DNA of 57,267 nt from the NCBI GenBank assembly GCA_902760595.1, contig CACWHI010000020.1, positions 1 through 57,267 of the forward strand, given 5' to 3'. Source of the DNA: an uncultured Eubacteriales bacterium. GTDB lineage: Bacteria; Bacillota; Clostridia; Christensenellales; Aristaeellaceae. Below, one piece after another: positions 25,257 through 34,691 of the stretch. The position numbers and the translations under genes are program-made. Under the pieces are notes generated by a model, which searched no databases, was not told the DNA's origin, and was given only the letters and a program-made list of their open reading frames with translations. The first letter of the stretch is position 1; every line of letters starts with the position of its first letter.

Positions 25257-27089
25257 TCATTCCATGTCTATGGCCTTGGAGAACTGAGTCTCATACAGTT
25301 CCTGGTAGGTGCCGCCCGCGCCGACCAGTTCTTTGTGCGTGCCGCGCTCGACGATCCTTCCGTCGCGCACCACCAGGATCTCGTCCGCCGCCAGGATAGT
25401 GGACAGGCGATGGGCGATCAGGATGGAGGTCCGCTCCTCGATCAGCGGGTTGATCGCCGCCTGGATGGCCGCCTCGGAGATGGAATCCAGGGCGGAGGTC
25501 GCCTCGTCGAAGATCAGCAGCGCCGGGTCCTTGAGCAGGGCGCGGGCGATGGAGATGCGCTGCTTCTCACCGCCCGAAAGCTTGAGCCCGCGGTTGCCGA
25601 CCATCGTGTCCAGGCCGTCCGGCTGCTGTTCGATGAAATCCAGGATATTGGCCTGGCGGCAGGCAGCGAGCATCTCCTCCTCCGTCGCCTCCGGCTTCGC
25701 GTACAGCAGGTTTTCCCGGATGGTGCCGTTGAAGAGATAGGTCTCCTGCGTCACCACGCCGATCTCGTCGCGCAGGGAGTGCAGCGTCAGGTCGCGCACG
25801 TCGGTGCCGTCGAAGGTGACGCTGCCCGAAGAAACGTCCCACAGCCGCGGGATCAGGTTCACGATGGTGCTCTTGCCGCTGCCGCTGGGGCCGACGATGG
25901 CCACGCAGTCCCCGCTTTTCAGCGTGAAGCTGATGTCCTTCAGGATGTCCCGCTCGCCGTCATAGGAGAAGCGGACGTGCTCAAAGCGCACCTCGCCCTT
26001 CGCGTTCGTCAGCTCCTTCGCGCCCGGCCTGTCGTCGATCTCGGCCTTCATGTCGTAGTACTCAAAGATGCGCGTGAACATCGCCATGGAGCGGATCCAG
26101 TCCACCTGGATGTTCAGCAGGCTGTTGACCGGGCCGTACATGCGGCTGAGCAGGGATACCAGCACGGTGATGTCGCCCACGGTCAGGCTGCTGTCATAGC
26201 GCATGATCAGGATGCCGCCCACCAGATACAGCAGCATGGGCCCCACGTTGGTGAGGGTGCTGAGCAGCATGAAGAACCAGCGTCCCGCCATCCGCTCGCG
26301 GATGTTCAGGCGGATCATCCGTCCGTTCGCCTCGCGGTAGCGCGCGTATTCCCTGTCCTCCCGGCCGAACAGCTTGACCAGCAGCTGGCCGCTGACGGAC
26401 AGCGTCTCGTTCAGGATGCCGTTGATCTCGTCGTTGCAGGCCTGGGCCTCCCCCGCCAGCTTCCAGCGGGTCTTCCCGGCCACGCGCGTCGGAAGGATGA
26501 ACAGCGGCACCGCCACCATGCCCACCAGCGCCAGGATCCAGCTCTTCTGGAACATGGCGATCACGGCCACCACCAGGGTGATGGCGTTGGAGAGGATGCT
26601 GGTGAAGGTATTGGTGATCACGGACTCCACGCCGGAGATATCGCTGGTCATGCGCGTGATGATATCGCCCTGATTCGCCGTAGTGAAGAAGCGCTGGGAC
26701 ATCTTCTGCAGGTGCCGGTACATCTGGTTGCGCATGTCATAGGAGATATGCTGCGCGATCCAGCTGTTCAGGTAGTTCTGTCCCACGTTGATCAGGTTCG
26801 AGCCCAGGTTCAGCAGGAGCGTGATCAGGATCAGACGGATCAGCGCCTCCAAATTCCGCCCGATGAGGCCCTCGTCGATGATCCGGCCCGTCAGGATGGC
26901 CGGAAACAAGCCGCATACCGAGGACACGGCGATACACAGCAGCACCAGCAGCAGCTGGCGCCAGTACGGCCTCAGATAGGAAAGGATTCGTTTGAGCAGG
27001 GCCGGGGTCACCTTCGGCGCGTTCTTCTTCTCCTCATCCGTCAGGTAGCTCCTGCCCATGGGACCGCGCGGTCCGGGCACAGGCTTCAC
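25257..27089 (-). CDS. ABC exporter, fused permease and ATPase (MsbA/BmrA-like half-transporter)
   Basis: A 610-residue half-transporter. Six transmembrane helices (about residues 45-330) precede a nucleotide-binding domain with GPSGSGKS (Walker A), LSGGEKQR (signature), LLIFDEATSALD (Walker B) and an H-loop in IAHRLST. It probably works as a homodimer exporting lipid, drug or peptide. The start is uncertain: GTG at 27089 overlaps the phosphoesterase stop (GTGA) but its GGAGG is only 3 nt away, while a GTG at 27080 has GAAGG at 8 nt. It is coupled to the phosphoesterase upstream. Confidence 0.92.
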   Translation of the reverse strand: MKPVPGPRGPMGRSYLTDEEKKNAPKVTPALLKRILSYLRPYWRQLLLVLLCIAVSSVCGLFPAILTGRIIDEGLIGRNLEALIRLILITLLLNLGSNLINVGQNYLNSWIAQHISYDMRNQMYRHLQKMSQRFFTTANQGDIITRMTSDISGVESVITNTFTSILSNAITLVVAVIAMFQKSWILALVGMVAVPLFILPTRVAGKTRWKLAGEAQACNDEINGILNETLSVSGQLLVKLFGREDREYARYREANGRMIRLNIRERMAGRWFFMLLSTLTNVGPMLLYLVGGILIMRYDSSLTVGDITVLVSLLSRMYGPVNSLLNIQVDWIRSMAMFTRIFEYYDMKAEIDDRPGAKELTNAKGEVRFEHVRFSYDGERDILKDISFTLKSGDCVAIVGPSGSGKSTIVNLIPRLWDVSSGSVTFDGTDVRDLTLHSLRDEIGVVTQETYLFNGTIRENLLYAKPEATEEEMLAACRQANILDFIEQQPDGLDTMVGNRGLKLSGGEKQRISIARALLKDPALLIFDEATSALDSISEAAIQAAINPLIEERTSILIAHRLSTILAADEILVVRDGRIVERGTHKELVGAGGTYQELYETQFSKAIDME

Positions 27090-27694
27090 CTTCCTCCGTT
27101 TTCGTCGATGTCGATGATGTACCTCTCGTAGGCGTTGATGACCTCCGTGCCGGCATAGGTCATGCGGCGCGGGACATCGCTGTCATAGTTCATGTGCACA
27201 TGTCCGTGCAGAAAGTAGCGGGGCCTGTATTCCTCCATCAGCCTGAGATAGCAGTCAAAGCCGCGATGGGCGGGGTCCGGTCTGTCGCCGCAGCCGGTCG
27301 GCGCGGCGTGCGTCACCACCACGTCCACGCCCCCGAACTTTTTCAGGGGCCTGCGCAGCGCGCGGATGCGCTTCTCCATCTGCTTTTCCGTATACTGGTA
27401 CACCGGGTCGTTGTAGAATTTGCACCCTCCGAGGCCCAGAAAGCGGACGCCGCGGTACTGGTAAACCATCCCGTCGATGTTCTCACAGCCCTCGGGCGGC
27501 GCCTTCACATAGGCCTTGTCGTGGTTGCCGGGCACATAGAGCACGGGCCTGTTGGCCATGGTGACCAGGAATTCAAGGTATTCCCGCTTCAGGTCGCCGC
27601 AGGAGACGATCAGGTCGACCCCCGCGACGCGCTCAGGCCTGAAATAATCCCACAGTGCCGGGCATTCCACATCCGATATCGCCAGTATCTTCAT
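27086..27694 (-). CDS. Calcineurin-like metallophosphoesterase
   Basis: A 202-residue cytoplasmic phosphoesterase. Metal-ligand motifs are SDVE (residue 7 on; the usual DxH has Glu in place of His), SCGDL, PGNHD, THAAP and HGHVHMN. The absence of the first His is worth noting. The substrate is unknown. It lies 53 nt after the ParB-like/BMP fusion gene and overlaps the ABC exporter, so the three may be one transcript. Confidence 0.85.
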   Translation of the reverse strand: MKILAISDVECPALWDYFRPERVAGVDLIVSCGDLKREYLEFLVTMANRPVLYVPGNHDKAYVKAPPEGCENIDGMVYQYRGVRFLGLGGCKFYNDPVYQYTEKQMEKRIRALRRPLKKFGGVDVVVTHAAPTGCGDRPDPAHRGFDCYLRLMEEYRPRYFLHGHVHMNYDSDVPRRMTYAGTEVINAYERYIIDIDENGGR

Positions 27695-27747
27695 ACACTC
27701 AGCCCCTATGATTCAGTATCCGGTCTCACGGAATCAGCCTTGTTTCG

Positions 27748-29658
27748 TCATTCAGGGATGGCCAGCAGGCGGGTCGTCTCACGCGACATCTCCAGCACCT
27801 CGTCCGCCGTGGGCAGCTTGCCCGTCACATATTCGCTGAGCCAGTTCATGTGCATGATCTCGATCGGCGTCAGCCACTGTTCCCCGTCCAGCCTCACCGT
27901 GCCCGCCTGGTCGCGCATGCGGCACACGAAGGGGTGGATGCTGTCGCCGGCCAGGCCGCTGCGCAGGATGCTCGCGAGCTGCGCCGTTCCGTCCGGAATG
28001 TGCTCGTTCAGCTTGACGTTGATCACGCCGCCGTTCATGCCCCACCAGTAATTGACGGAGGGCGCCGCCTCCTCCTGGCCCCATCCGCCGTCCAGGATGC
28101 TGCGGACGATCTTCTGGTACATCCGTCCCCAGTTCCAGACCTCGCGGGCCAGGGAGGTCAGGCAGCCGTCCTGCACCTGGAACAGGCCCGAGCCGTCCCG
28201 CAGCGCGGGCAGCGCGCCGGGCTGGCTGGTGATGATCCGCGCGCCGGCGTTGGTCAGGGCCTTGTACGGGTCGCCGGGCATGCAGGACCACTCAAGCAGG
28301 ATTCGCGCGTCCGGGCAGGTCATCCTGGCGCCGAGCGCGAACGCGTTGATGGCCGCGGGCACGCCCAGGATCGGGTACTGCGCCACGCAGCCGATCGGCT
28401 CTCCCTTGCAGAGTGCCCCCGCGATCGCGCCGAGCACGAACTTCGCCTCATACACCCTGGCATAGTAGGTGCGGATGCCGGTGTAGGGCACGGACAGGGC
28501 GCAGACAAGCACCTTGAGCCCCGGATGCAGGGCGGCGATGCGCCTGGCCGAGCCCATCAGCAGCGGCGCGGTGACAAAGATGACCTGGGCCCCGTCGCTG
28601 ACGGCCGTTTCCAGCACGCCGTCAGCGTTTTCCCGCGAGGTCACGTAGGTTTTGACGACGATCTGGTTCTCGAACGCCTCCTCGAGCATGCGCCGGCCGT
28701 CGTCATGGGCGGCCGACCAGTCGCTGCTGTCCGGCGGCGCGGTATAAATGAAGGCGATGTGCAGCGCGTCCGGCCTGCTCAGGTCGTCCAGGAACTGCCG
28801 GACGATGCTCTTATTGACGATGCCGGGCTCGGTGGAGATGTGCGCGTCCGCGTCCTCATCCCGGCCGATGGCCATATCCGGCAGGATCGCGCCGATCATC
28901 TTCTGCAGCCGGCCCGCGTCCGCCTTCAGCAGCTCGTCGAAGGTATACACCTCCAGGCATTCCAGCATAACGTCGCAGGCCTGCATGCCGGGCAGGCGCT
29001 CGAGGGTGTGCTGGTCGACCGCGTCGCTGAAGTGCAGGCAGAGCGAGCGCAGGAGCGCCACCTCGTCATGGGTGAATTTATCGTCCCAGGTCTTGCCAAG
29101 CTTCTTGAGCAGGCGCTCGTACTTACCGGGCACCGTGAACTGGATCTGGTACAGCGCCGTCATTTTATAGAAGCGCATGAATTCATAATAGGCGCGGATC
29201 TCCGGCGCGTCCGACCACACCGGCACGGAGCGCGTCACATCGGCGGTGATCATGGCCGCGCCGAGGCTTTTCAGCACGGAGACGCGCTTGTTGCCCTCGA
29301 TGACATAGAAGCGGCCCATGAACTCGATGCACTTGATCGGGTCGCGGATGCCCTCGCCGTCCAGCTGCGCCTCCGCGAGGCTGATCCATTTTTCCGCGAA
29401 TTCGCTGTTGTCCGGCAGGATCGGCTTGAAATTGCCCGCGAACGCGGATTTCCTGCCGGCGGCCAGGGTGCCGACCACCAGGTTCAGCGGGATCTCGACG
29501 ATCCCGATCACCTGCTGGCCGGAGATCTGTGTTTCATTGGCGATATCGTCCAGCACCGGCGGGTACGGGCTTTTGCCCTGCGCAATGCAGGTATTGTAGA
29601 ATTTCACGCCGTGCCTGTAGGCGGCGTTGTACTGCTGAATAGCGTCTATACGGGACAT
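27748..29658 (-). CDS. Cytoplasmic fusion of a ParB-like domain with a BMP (nucleoside-binding-protein-like) domain
   Basis: A 636-residue protein without signal peptide or membrane segment. Residues about 50-140 resemble a ParB/Srx-type domain: VVGTLAAGRKSAF, then FYVIEGNKRVSVLKSLGA, whose EGNKR sits where ParB-type proteins have DGxHR. A helical linker (140-295) follows. From about 298 the chain reads as a periplasmic-binding-protein fold of the BMP/PnrA type (IAFIYTAPPDSSDWSAAHDDGRR, later VIFVTAPLLMGSARRIAA), whose usual members bind purine nucleosides outside the cell. Here the fold is apparently intracellular, so it may sense a nucleoside or related ligand. The start at 29658 follows GAAGGAG. 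It is transcribed toward the phosphoesterase and ABC exporter. Confidence 0.7.
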   Translation of the reverse strand: MSRIDAIQQYNAAYRHGVKFYNTCIAQGKSPYPPVLDDIANETQISGQQVIGIVEIPLNLVVGTLAAGRKSAFAGNFKPILPDNSEFAEKWISLAEAQLDGEGIRDPIKCIEFMGRFYVIEGNKRVSVLKSLGAAMITADVTRSVPVWSDAPEIRAYYEFMRFYKMTALYQIQFTVPGKYERLLKKLGKTWDDKFTHDEVALLRSLCLHFSDAVDQHTLERLPGMQACDVMLECLEVYTFDELLKADAGRLQKMIGAILPDMAIGRDEDADAHISTEPGIVNKSIVRQFLDDLSRPDALHIAFIYTAPPDSSDWSAAHDDGRRMLEEAFENQIVVKTYVTSRENADGVLETAVSDGAQVIFVTAPLLMGSARRIAALHPGLKVLVCALSVPYTGIRTYYARVYEAKFVLGAIAGALCKGEPIGCVAQYPILGVPAAINAFALGARMTCPDARILLEWSCMPGDPYKALTNAGARIITSQPGALPALRDGSGLFQVQDGCLTSLAREVWNWGRMYQKIVRSILDGGWGQEEAAPSVNYWWGMNGGVINVKLNEHIPDGTAQLASILRSGLAGDSIHPFVCRMRDQAGTVRLDGEQWLTPIEIMHMNWLSEYVTGKLPTADEVLEMSRETTRLLAIPE

Positions 29659-30315
29659 TCAATGACTCCTTCGTAAATTCCTTCGATTTGCGCGGAATCG
29701 CGCACTATTTAATTCGCCGCGGATCAGGAAAGTCCTTTTTCTATAATGATAGGGCTGTTTGTTGTCCCCCCTGCGATTGGTACGAAAAAAAGGGCGTGGC
29801 TCAACTGCGACGCCCAATATTCGATGTGAAGAACGCTTATCTGGCAAAGGAAAGACCCAACCAGCGTTGTCATGCTGAGCAGCGACGTAGGCCGCCGCTT
29901 CTGTGGGTTCGTAGTGCCTGGAAAACTGTCCAGTGGACAGTTTTCAGCGGAGAACGGGCGGCAGCCCAGGACGATGAAGGCGTGGGAGTCGCAATGAGAC
30001 ACAGAGCATTGTGAACAGCGTGAGCGAGGTGACAATCCCGAATTGAGGCTCAAACGAAGCGCGGCCGTCTGCGAAGGATCTCCTTCGTTGATTCCCTTCA
30101 TCGAATAAGTTCTTATGAACAGGCATGGGGGAGATTCTTTGCTCGCCCCTCTGGCGTAGGAGGGGCGGCTCAGAATGATTTGGAGGGTAAATTAACGTAG
30201 TTTATCTTGCATAACCAGATAAAAAGCGAAATCAACCTGCTTGTCATGTCGAGTAGATCGAAAGAATCGAGCCCGTCCACGTAGGATTTGTCGGCTAACA
30301 GACAGGTATTACTCA
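29659..30315. repeat. Repeat-filled intergenic gap
   Basis: Six hundred and fifty bases without a convincing gene. It holds several pieces of interspersed repeats. A perfect palindrome with 10-bp arms AAAACTGTCC/GGACAGTTTT lies at 29922-29944. A TTGTCATGCTGAGCAGCG segment begins near 29869. On the minus strand, TCATTCTGAGC and GCAAAGAATCTC flank an 8-bp hairpin CGCCCCTC/GAGGGGCG (30144-30151 with 30160-30167). A related CTTGTCATGTCGAG begins at 30239. These GTCAT..GAG pieces look like members of one repeat family found in many bacterial genomes. Reading frames here are repeat-derived. Confidence 0.6.
29785..29815 (-). terminator. Terminator facing left, upstream of the ParB-like/BMP gene
   Basis: On the minus strand GGGCGT (29810-29815) pairs with ACGCCC (29792-29797), followed by seven Ts (29785-29791). 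It would end leftward transcripts from the large secreted-protein gene some 500 nt away and insulate the ParB-like/BMP gene. Confidence 0.8.
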
Positions 30316-33300
30316 CTATTTCCTACCTGTCATTTCAATAGTGATCTTTCTTATATCCGGGACAGAACTCCCGATTTTAATTATCTCAAAAGCTGTTTCT
30401 GCCCTATAAGTAACGCCTGCAGCAGGTATAGAATTGATAGTCAGCGTCAGTGTCGTCGTACCCATTCCACCGCTTATAGTACTCCAAGACAGCCATGTTG
30501 CTGGAGTTCCATAGCTGGAATCTGTAACGTGAGTCCATTGTCCGTTTGAAATAACGGTTAACTCTCTGGTAGCACCTGCGGCAGTATCGCTTGGAAGCTT
30601 CAAACTTTCATCTGTAATAATACTTCCGGTGATTACGTCCTTAATGACAAGTTGTGGCTCCACTGTTATAATGAAAGCTGTCTTAACCCCGGATCCATCT
30701 TTAGCTTCAACTGTGATTAACACAGTGCCTGCTCTGCCAGCCGTAATCATATCATTGTCAATCACTACTACAGTATTTTCAGTCGTAAGATATCGCACTT
30801 CCTTGTTCCCAGCATTGCTGGGACTTACTTCAACTGAAAATGAACGCGTCTCGTACGGCATTAATGTTACACTTGTCTCGTTAACCACCTGCCCATCAAG
30901 CTTCACGATAATGGATTCGACAAGGATGTTCTGTACAGTCACCTGACAAGTTGCTGTATAGTTACCGGCAACTGTTTTGGCAGTAATCGTCGCTGTACCG
31001 TTGGCAATACCAGTAACTGTCCCATAGCTGTTAACCTTAGCCACCGAGGTATTGCTGCTTGACCAAGTAACACTTTTATTTGTTGCATTATTGGGCGTCA
31101 CAGTAGCCGTCAAGGTGGTCGTACCTCCGACTTCAAGTGTGATACTTGACTTATTCAGGGAGATACCGGTCGCAGGCACTTCTGCAGGATTGACTGTTAC
31201 TGAGCATGTGGAAGCTTTCGACGTTCCTTCAGAAGACCTGACAGTAGCAGTGATAACAGCATTGCCCGCAGCAACCGCTGTAACTTTACCACTACTGTTC
31301 ACAGTCGCTACCGCTGAGTTGCTGCTGGACCATGTCGTTGTCACCGAAACATCATAATTCACAGGCAGCAACGTGGTAGAGAGTGTAGCCGTATTTCCAA
31401 CACTCAGCGTCAATGTCGCAGGAGTCACTGTTACAGAAGTAATATCTCTTTTGACAGCTCCGACCTGCACCACGCATGTGGCTGTTTTATTACCTTCATC
31501 TGTTTTCACCGTTATAGTTGCTGTGCCTACGCCGACAGCAGACACAAGTCCTGCAGGAGAGACGTCAGCCACACTGGTTGTATTGCTCGACCAAGTATAT
31601 GTGGTATTCGCAGCTGCAGGCAATACGTTAGGAATTAACTGCAGTTTTTCACCCGGCGTCATCGAAACAGACGTCTTATTCAGACTGACTGATACTGGTG
31701 TTATGTTTCCCGCCACAGACGATACGACAGGAGAACGTGCGGAGGAGTTTTTGCCGGAATTCGCGCAGACACTGAAATAATAGGTGTGGTCAGCTGACAT
31801 GTTCGAGAAATCATTATAACAATAAGAACCGTCTGAGCTGTTAAAATATGTGCCGGTTTTGTTTGTGAGCGAATTGGGATTATCCTCTGACCAATAGATA
31901 GTGTAGGCTGATGCACCGCTGACCGGTGACCATTTAAGCCGCACATGGTTCCCTGCCAGTGACTCTGCAGTCACATTTGTTGGTGCGTTCAAAGCTGTCG
32001 GTGTAGTCTCTGAAGAGGATGTTGAGGTATAAGTTGCCGTGTATATGGCGCTGCAAGAAGATATATATCCATCTTTGAATGCTTCCAGATAGAAGCAGTA
32101 AGTCTTTCCGGAATTGAAGTTTGTAAAGGTATACCTGATGGTATTAGCATTATTACTTACTGTTTTCGTTTCTTTCAGTTTAAACTTACTCAAATCACTT
32201 GCGTTTGCTTCTAAACACCAATAGATATTGTAACTGACATCATTAAGATTGTCAGCATGCTCAGATTCTACCTGGCTCCATTGGATTCTTAATCCATCAC
32301 TTTGATTTGAAATTTTTTCAATCACAGGCGGTTCAAGCTGATCAGGAATTACATTCACTACACAACTGGCTGATACACCGTTTGACGCCGTAACTGTAAT
32401 TGTTGCTGTACCTACACTGTTTGCCTTCACCTTTACTTTGCGATTATTGGTAAAACTCAGGATCGATGCAACAGTCTCATCGCTGGAGGTTAATGCCAAA
32501 CCGTCCAGGAAAGATTCGGCAGGCAGCACCTGCGGCGCGTTGTTATAAACTACACTTATGTTGTCATACGACTTCCCATTTACTACAGTGTAAGTATTCT
32601 GCTCGAAGCGCATTGATGTCAGCGGAACATACGGATACACATCAATCTCAGCGGTTAACCCATTCGAAGTTTCCGCAAAGACTGTCACATTATCCGTTGA
32701 ACCTTCTACTGCAGTAACAATACCATTCTGATCAATCTGGATAGATGTTTCAGAAACATCCCAAGTAATGTCTGATGTTTCATACTCAGGTGCAAGATGG
32801 ACTCGGATCTGTCTGCTTTCGCCCACCGCTATCGCGGGATCCCCCACCAATTCCAGGGTAAACGCTGGTTCTGTAGTTGCGCTAACCTCCTTTTTGCTGG
32901 TATAGCCCACGCCATTCTTGTTAAGCGCGGAAATCCAAAAGTTATATGTCATATCATATGACAAACCTGTCAATGTATAGGACGTTGTCTTGATGCCATT
33001 GATTTTTTTGCCGGACTCGCCATTTTCGTTATAACTGATTGTATAACGATCTGCACCTTCAGCTGCATTCCAGCTGAGTGTAATGCTGTTTCCAGAAACC
33101 ACTGGCGTTTTCAGAGAAGTTGAAGCCGATCGCGTCATAATTCCAACTCTGTTGGATGCAGCGCTGCTGACGCTTTCTTTCACAGCTTTGATCCAGGTAT
33201 AATAATATGTACCTGCTTGTAACCCTGTAATAGTATAGCTTGTCGCACCTGTTATGTCAGGAATTCTTGTGGCATCGGCTATGGTTTCACCGACCCCATA

Positions 33301-34422
33301 ATATACTTCATAGCTGTCTGCTTCTTCCACTTCGTTCCATGTTACCGTAATCGAGTTATAAGTATAATTCGATATCGTATTTTGAACAGGCGGTGCTACC
33401 AAAGCCCTGACCTGTGACACACTGATCGTTTTGATATCTCTGCCATTAGAAACAGTAACCACCGCATTGCGATTCTGAGCAGTTTCATTTATACTGCTGG
33501 TCAAGGTCAGCTGATTGCCATTCCGCTGAATTGTCAGCCACTCGCTGTCAGAAGTCGCCGTCCACGGATAGGCTGAGCTCACTGTGATATTCTTCACGGA
33601 CGATTGCGGCGTATCATCATTCCAACTGGTCAAACTCAGACTTACTTTACCTGTCTTTGCTCCGGGTGTCACCTCAGATACCATTAATTGAAAGGGTTCC
33701 TTCGCTGTTCCCCAACCGGATGTAGTTGTATCATGATCCCACCAGTATATTGTTTCACCCTCAGAAATATTGCTTACCGTATAAGTTACAATATCGTTGA
33801 GTGGTGTAAACTGCAGAGAAGCAATGTTTACTCGCGTTCCTTCAACCATTCGATATACATAGATATTGAAATTCCTTGTGACATTAGTCGTTTTCACACT
33901 AAAAGTATACTTTCCGCTGCTCGGAGCAACCATATTAAACCAGCCACCTGTAACATCCTGCACAGTGAACCAATGATTGATATATGACGTTACATCTGTT
34001 CCGTTCAATGGATTAGCGTTCCCAGCTGATTTAATCGTCGCCACTGGTGAACATGACATGCCCGATAACGGTGTGATTAGCTTAACAGAGTGTTGAATCG
34101 CCCATTTGCTGCCCAGCGTATTCCAATTAGCCGTAACAGAATTCAGTGACGTGCCGTTAAACGCATCGCTGGCAAGTGATGTCAAAGACGATGGCAGGTT
34201 GATATGACTGACCGAACTATTAGCGAAGGCTTTACTTTCGATGCTTTTGATCCCGTCAGGCAAAATGACTGAATCGAGACTTTGATCTCCTGAGAACGCT
34301 TCGGTTTCAATGGTTTGAATTGCTCTCGGCAGTGTTAATACACCCGCCTCCGCGATCTGCACCGCGCACAGCATTGTGAGTACCAGAATACATACAGGCA
34401 GAAGACGTGCGATCGGTTTCAT
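30316..34422 (-). CDS. Large secreted LRR/BACON/Fn3/Big_2 surface protein
   Basis: A 1368-residue exported protein. After a signal peptide (ending AEA, about residue 26) come BspA-type leucine-rich repeats (30-115), a beta-rich region (120-255) and a BACON-like domain (about 260-338, containing SEWLTI). Two Fn3 domains (345-515), two Ig-like domains (520-690) and two more Fn3 domains (700-905) follow. Four Big_2 domains (908-1257, each with the SSxxxVAxV pattern) and a C-terminal BACON-like segment (about 1290-1350) end the chain. No enzyme motif, LPXTG anchor or dockerin is visible, so it is likely a binding or adhesion protein. The ATG at 34422 lies 8 nt after AAGGA. Composition is AT-richer than in neighbouring genes, like the 4195-8259 protein. 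Confidence 0.82.
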   Translation of the reverse strand: MKPIARLLPVCILVLTMLCAVQIAEAGVLTLPRAIQTIETEAFSGDQSLDSVILPDGIKSIESKAFANSSVSHINLPSSLTSLASDAFNGTSLNSVTANWNTLGSKWAIQHSVKLITPLSGMSCSPVATIKSAGNANPLNGTDVTSYINHWFTVQDVTGGWFNMVAPSSGKYTFSVKTTNVTRNFNIYVYRMVEGTRVNIASLQFTPLNDIVTYTVSNISEGETIYWWDHDTTTSGWGTAKEPFQLMVSEVTPGAKTGKVSLSLTSWNDDTPQSSVKNITVSSAYPWTATSDSEWLTIQRNGNQLTLTSSINETAQNRNAVVTVSNGRDIKTISVSQVRALVAPPVQNTISNYTYNSITVTWNEVEEADSYEVYYGVGETIADATRIPDITGATSYTITGLQAGTYYYTWIKAVKESVSSAASNRVGIMTRSASTSLKTPVVSGNSITLSWNAAEGADRYTISYNENGESGKKINGIKTTSYTLTGLSYDMTYNFWISALNKNGVGYTSKKEVSATTEPAFTLELVGDPAIAVGESRQIRVHLAPEYETSDITWDVSETSIQIDQNGIVTAVEGSTDNVTVFAETSNGLTAEIDVYPYVPLTSMRFEQNTYTVVNGKSYDNISVVYNNAPQVLPAESFLDGLALTSSDETVASILSFTNNRKVKVKANSVGTATITVTASNGVSASCVVNVIPDQLEPPVIEKISNQSDGLRIQWSQVESEHADNLNDVSYNIYWCLEANASDLSKFKLKETKTVSNNANTIRYTFTNFNSGKTYCFYLEAFKDGYISSCSAIYTATYTSTSSSETTPTALNAPTNVTAESLAGNHVRLKWSPVSGASAYTIYWSEDNPNSLTNKTGTYFNSSDGSYCYNDFSNMSADHTYYFSVCANSGKNSSARSPVVSSVAGNITPVSVSLNKTSVSMTPGEKLQLIPNVLPAAANTTYTWSSNTTSVADVSPAGLVSAVGVGTATITVKTDEGNKTATCVVQVGAVKRDITSVTVTPATLTLSVGNTATLSTTLLPVNYDVSVTTTWSSSNSAVATVNSSGKVTAVAAGNAVITATVRSSEGTSKASTCSVTVNPAEVPATGISLNKSSITLEVGGTTTLTATVTPNNATNKSVTWSSSNTSVAKVNSYGTVTGIANGTATITAKTVAGNYTATCQVTVQNILVESIIVKLDGQVVNETSVTLMPYETRSFSVEVSPSNAGNKEVRYLTTENTVVVIDNDMITAGRAGTVLITVEAKDGSGVKTAFIITVEPQLVIKDVITGSIITDESLKLPSDTAAGATRELTVISNGQWTHVTDSSYGTPATWLSWSTISGGMGTTTLTLTINSIPAAGVTYRAETAFEIIKIGSSVPDIRKITIEMTGRK

Positions 34423-34427
34423 GAGTG

Positions 34428-34441
34428 ACATCCTTTCAGCG
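34428..34441 (-). repeat. 14-nt leader shared with another exported-protein gene
   Basis: CGCTGAAAGGATGT (minus strand) spans the ribosome site of this gene and occurs identically at 38680-38693 before the 685-residue exported protein. It includes the Shine-Dalgarno core AAGGA. Confidence 0.6.
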
Positions 34442-34595
34442 GTTTCCTATAGATAATAATTACTGTATTGTCGAGCGGAACATACTGAAGTATCAAAACG
34501 AATGATACCATACCCCCCCGATGTCAATATGACTTCCCGCATCTTAAGCCGAAAAATCCGTATTTTTTCATTATTCAGCGCGATTTTTTCCCCGG

Positions 34596-34624
34596 TTGCA
34601 TTGGCCTCGGGGCTGTGCTATACT
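34596..34624 (+). promoter_or_regulatory. Promoter of the TIM-barrel-like gene
   Basis: TTGCAT (34596-34601), 17-bp spacer, TATACT (34619-34624), 67 nt before the start codon at 34692. Confidence 0.8.
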
Positions 34625-34691
34625 TTCGCCCGGAAGTACATCGGCACAGAACTGCCGTCAACAAAACACATGATGAAAGGACACGGATATC

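Noticed and set aside
25335-27131. 598-codon plus-strand frame opposite the ABC exporter
   Set aside because: Antisense shadow with no ribosome site or domain, opposite an ABC exporter with complete motifs.
29724-30101. 125-codon minus-strand frame in the repeat gap
   Set aside because: It crosses a terminator, a palindrome and repeat fragments; the translation is repeat-derived.
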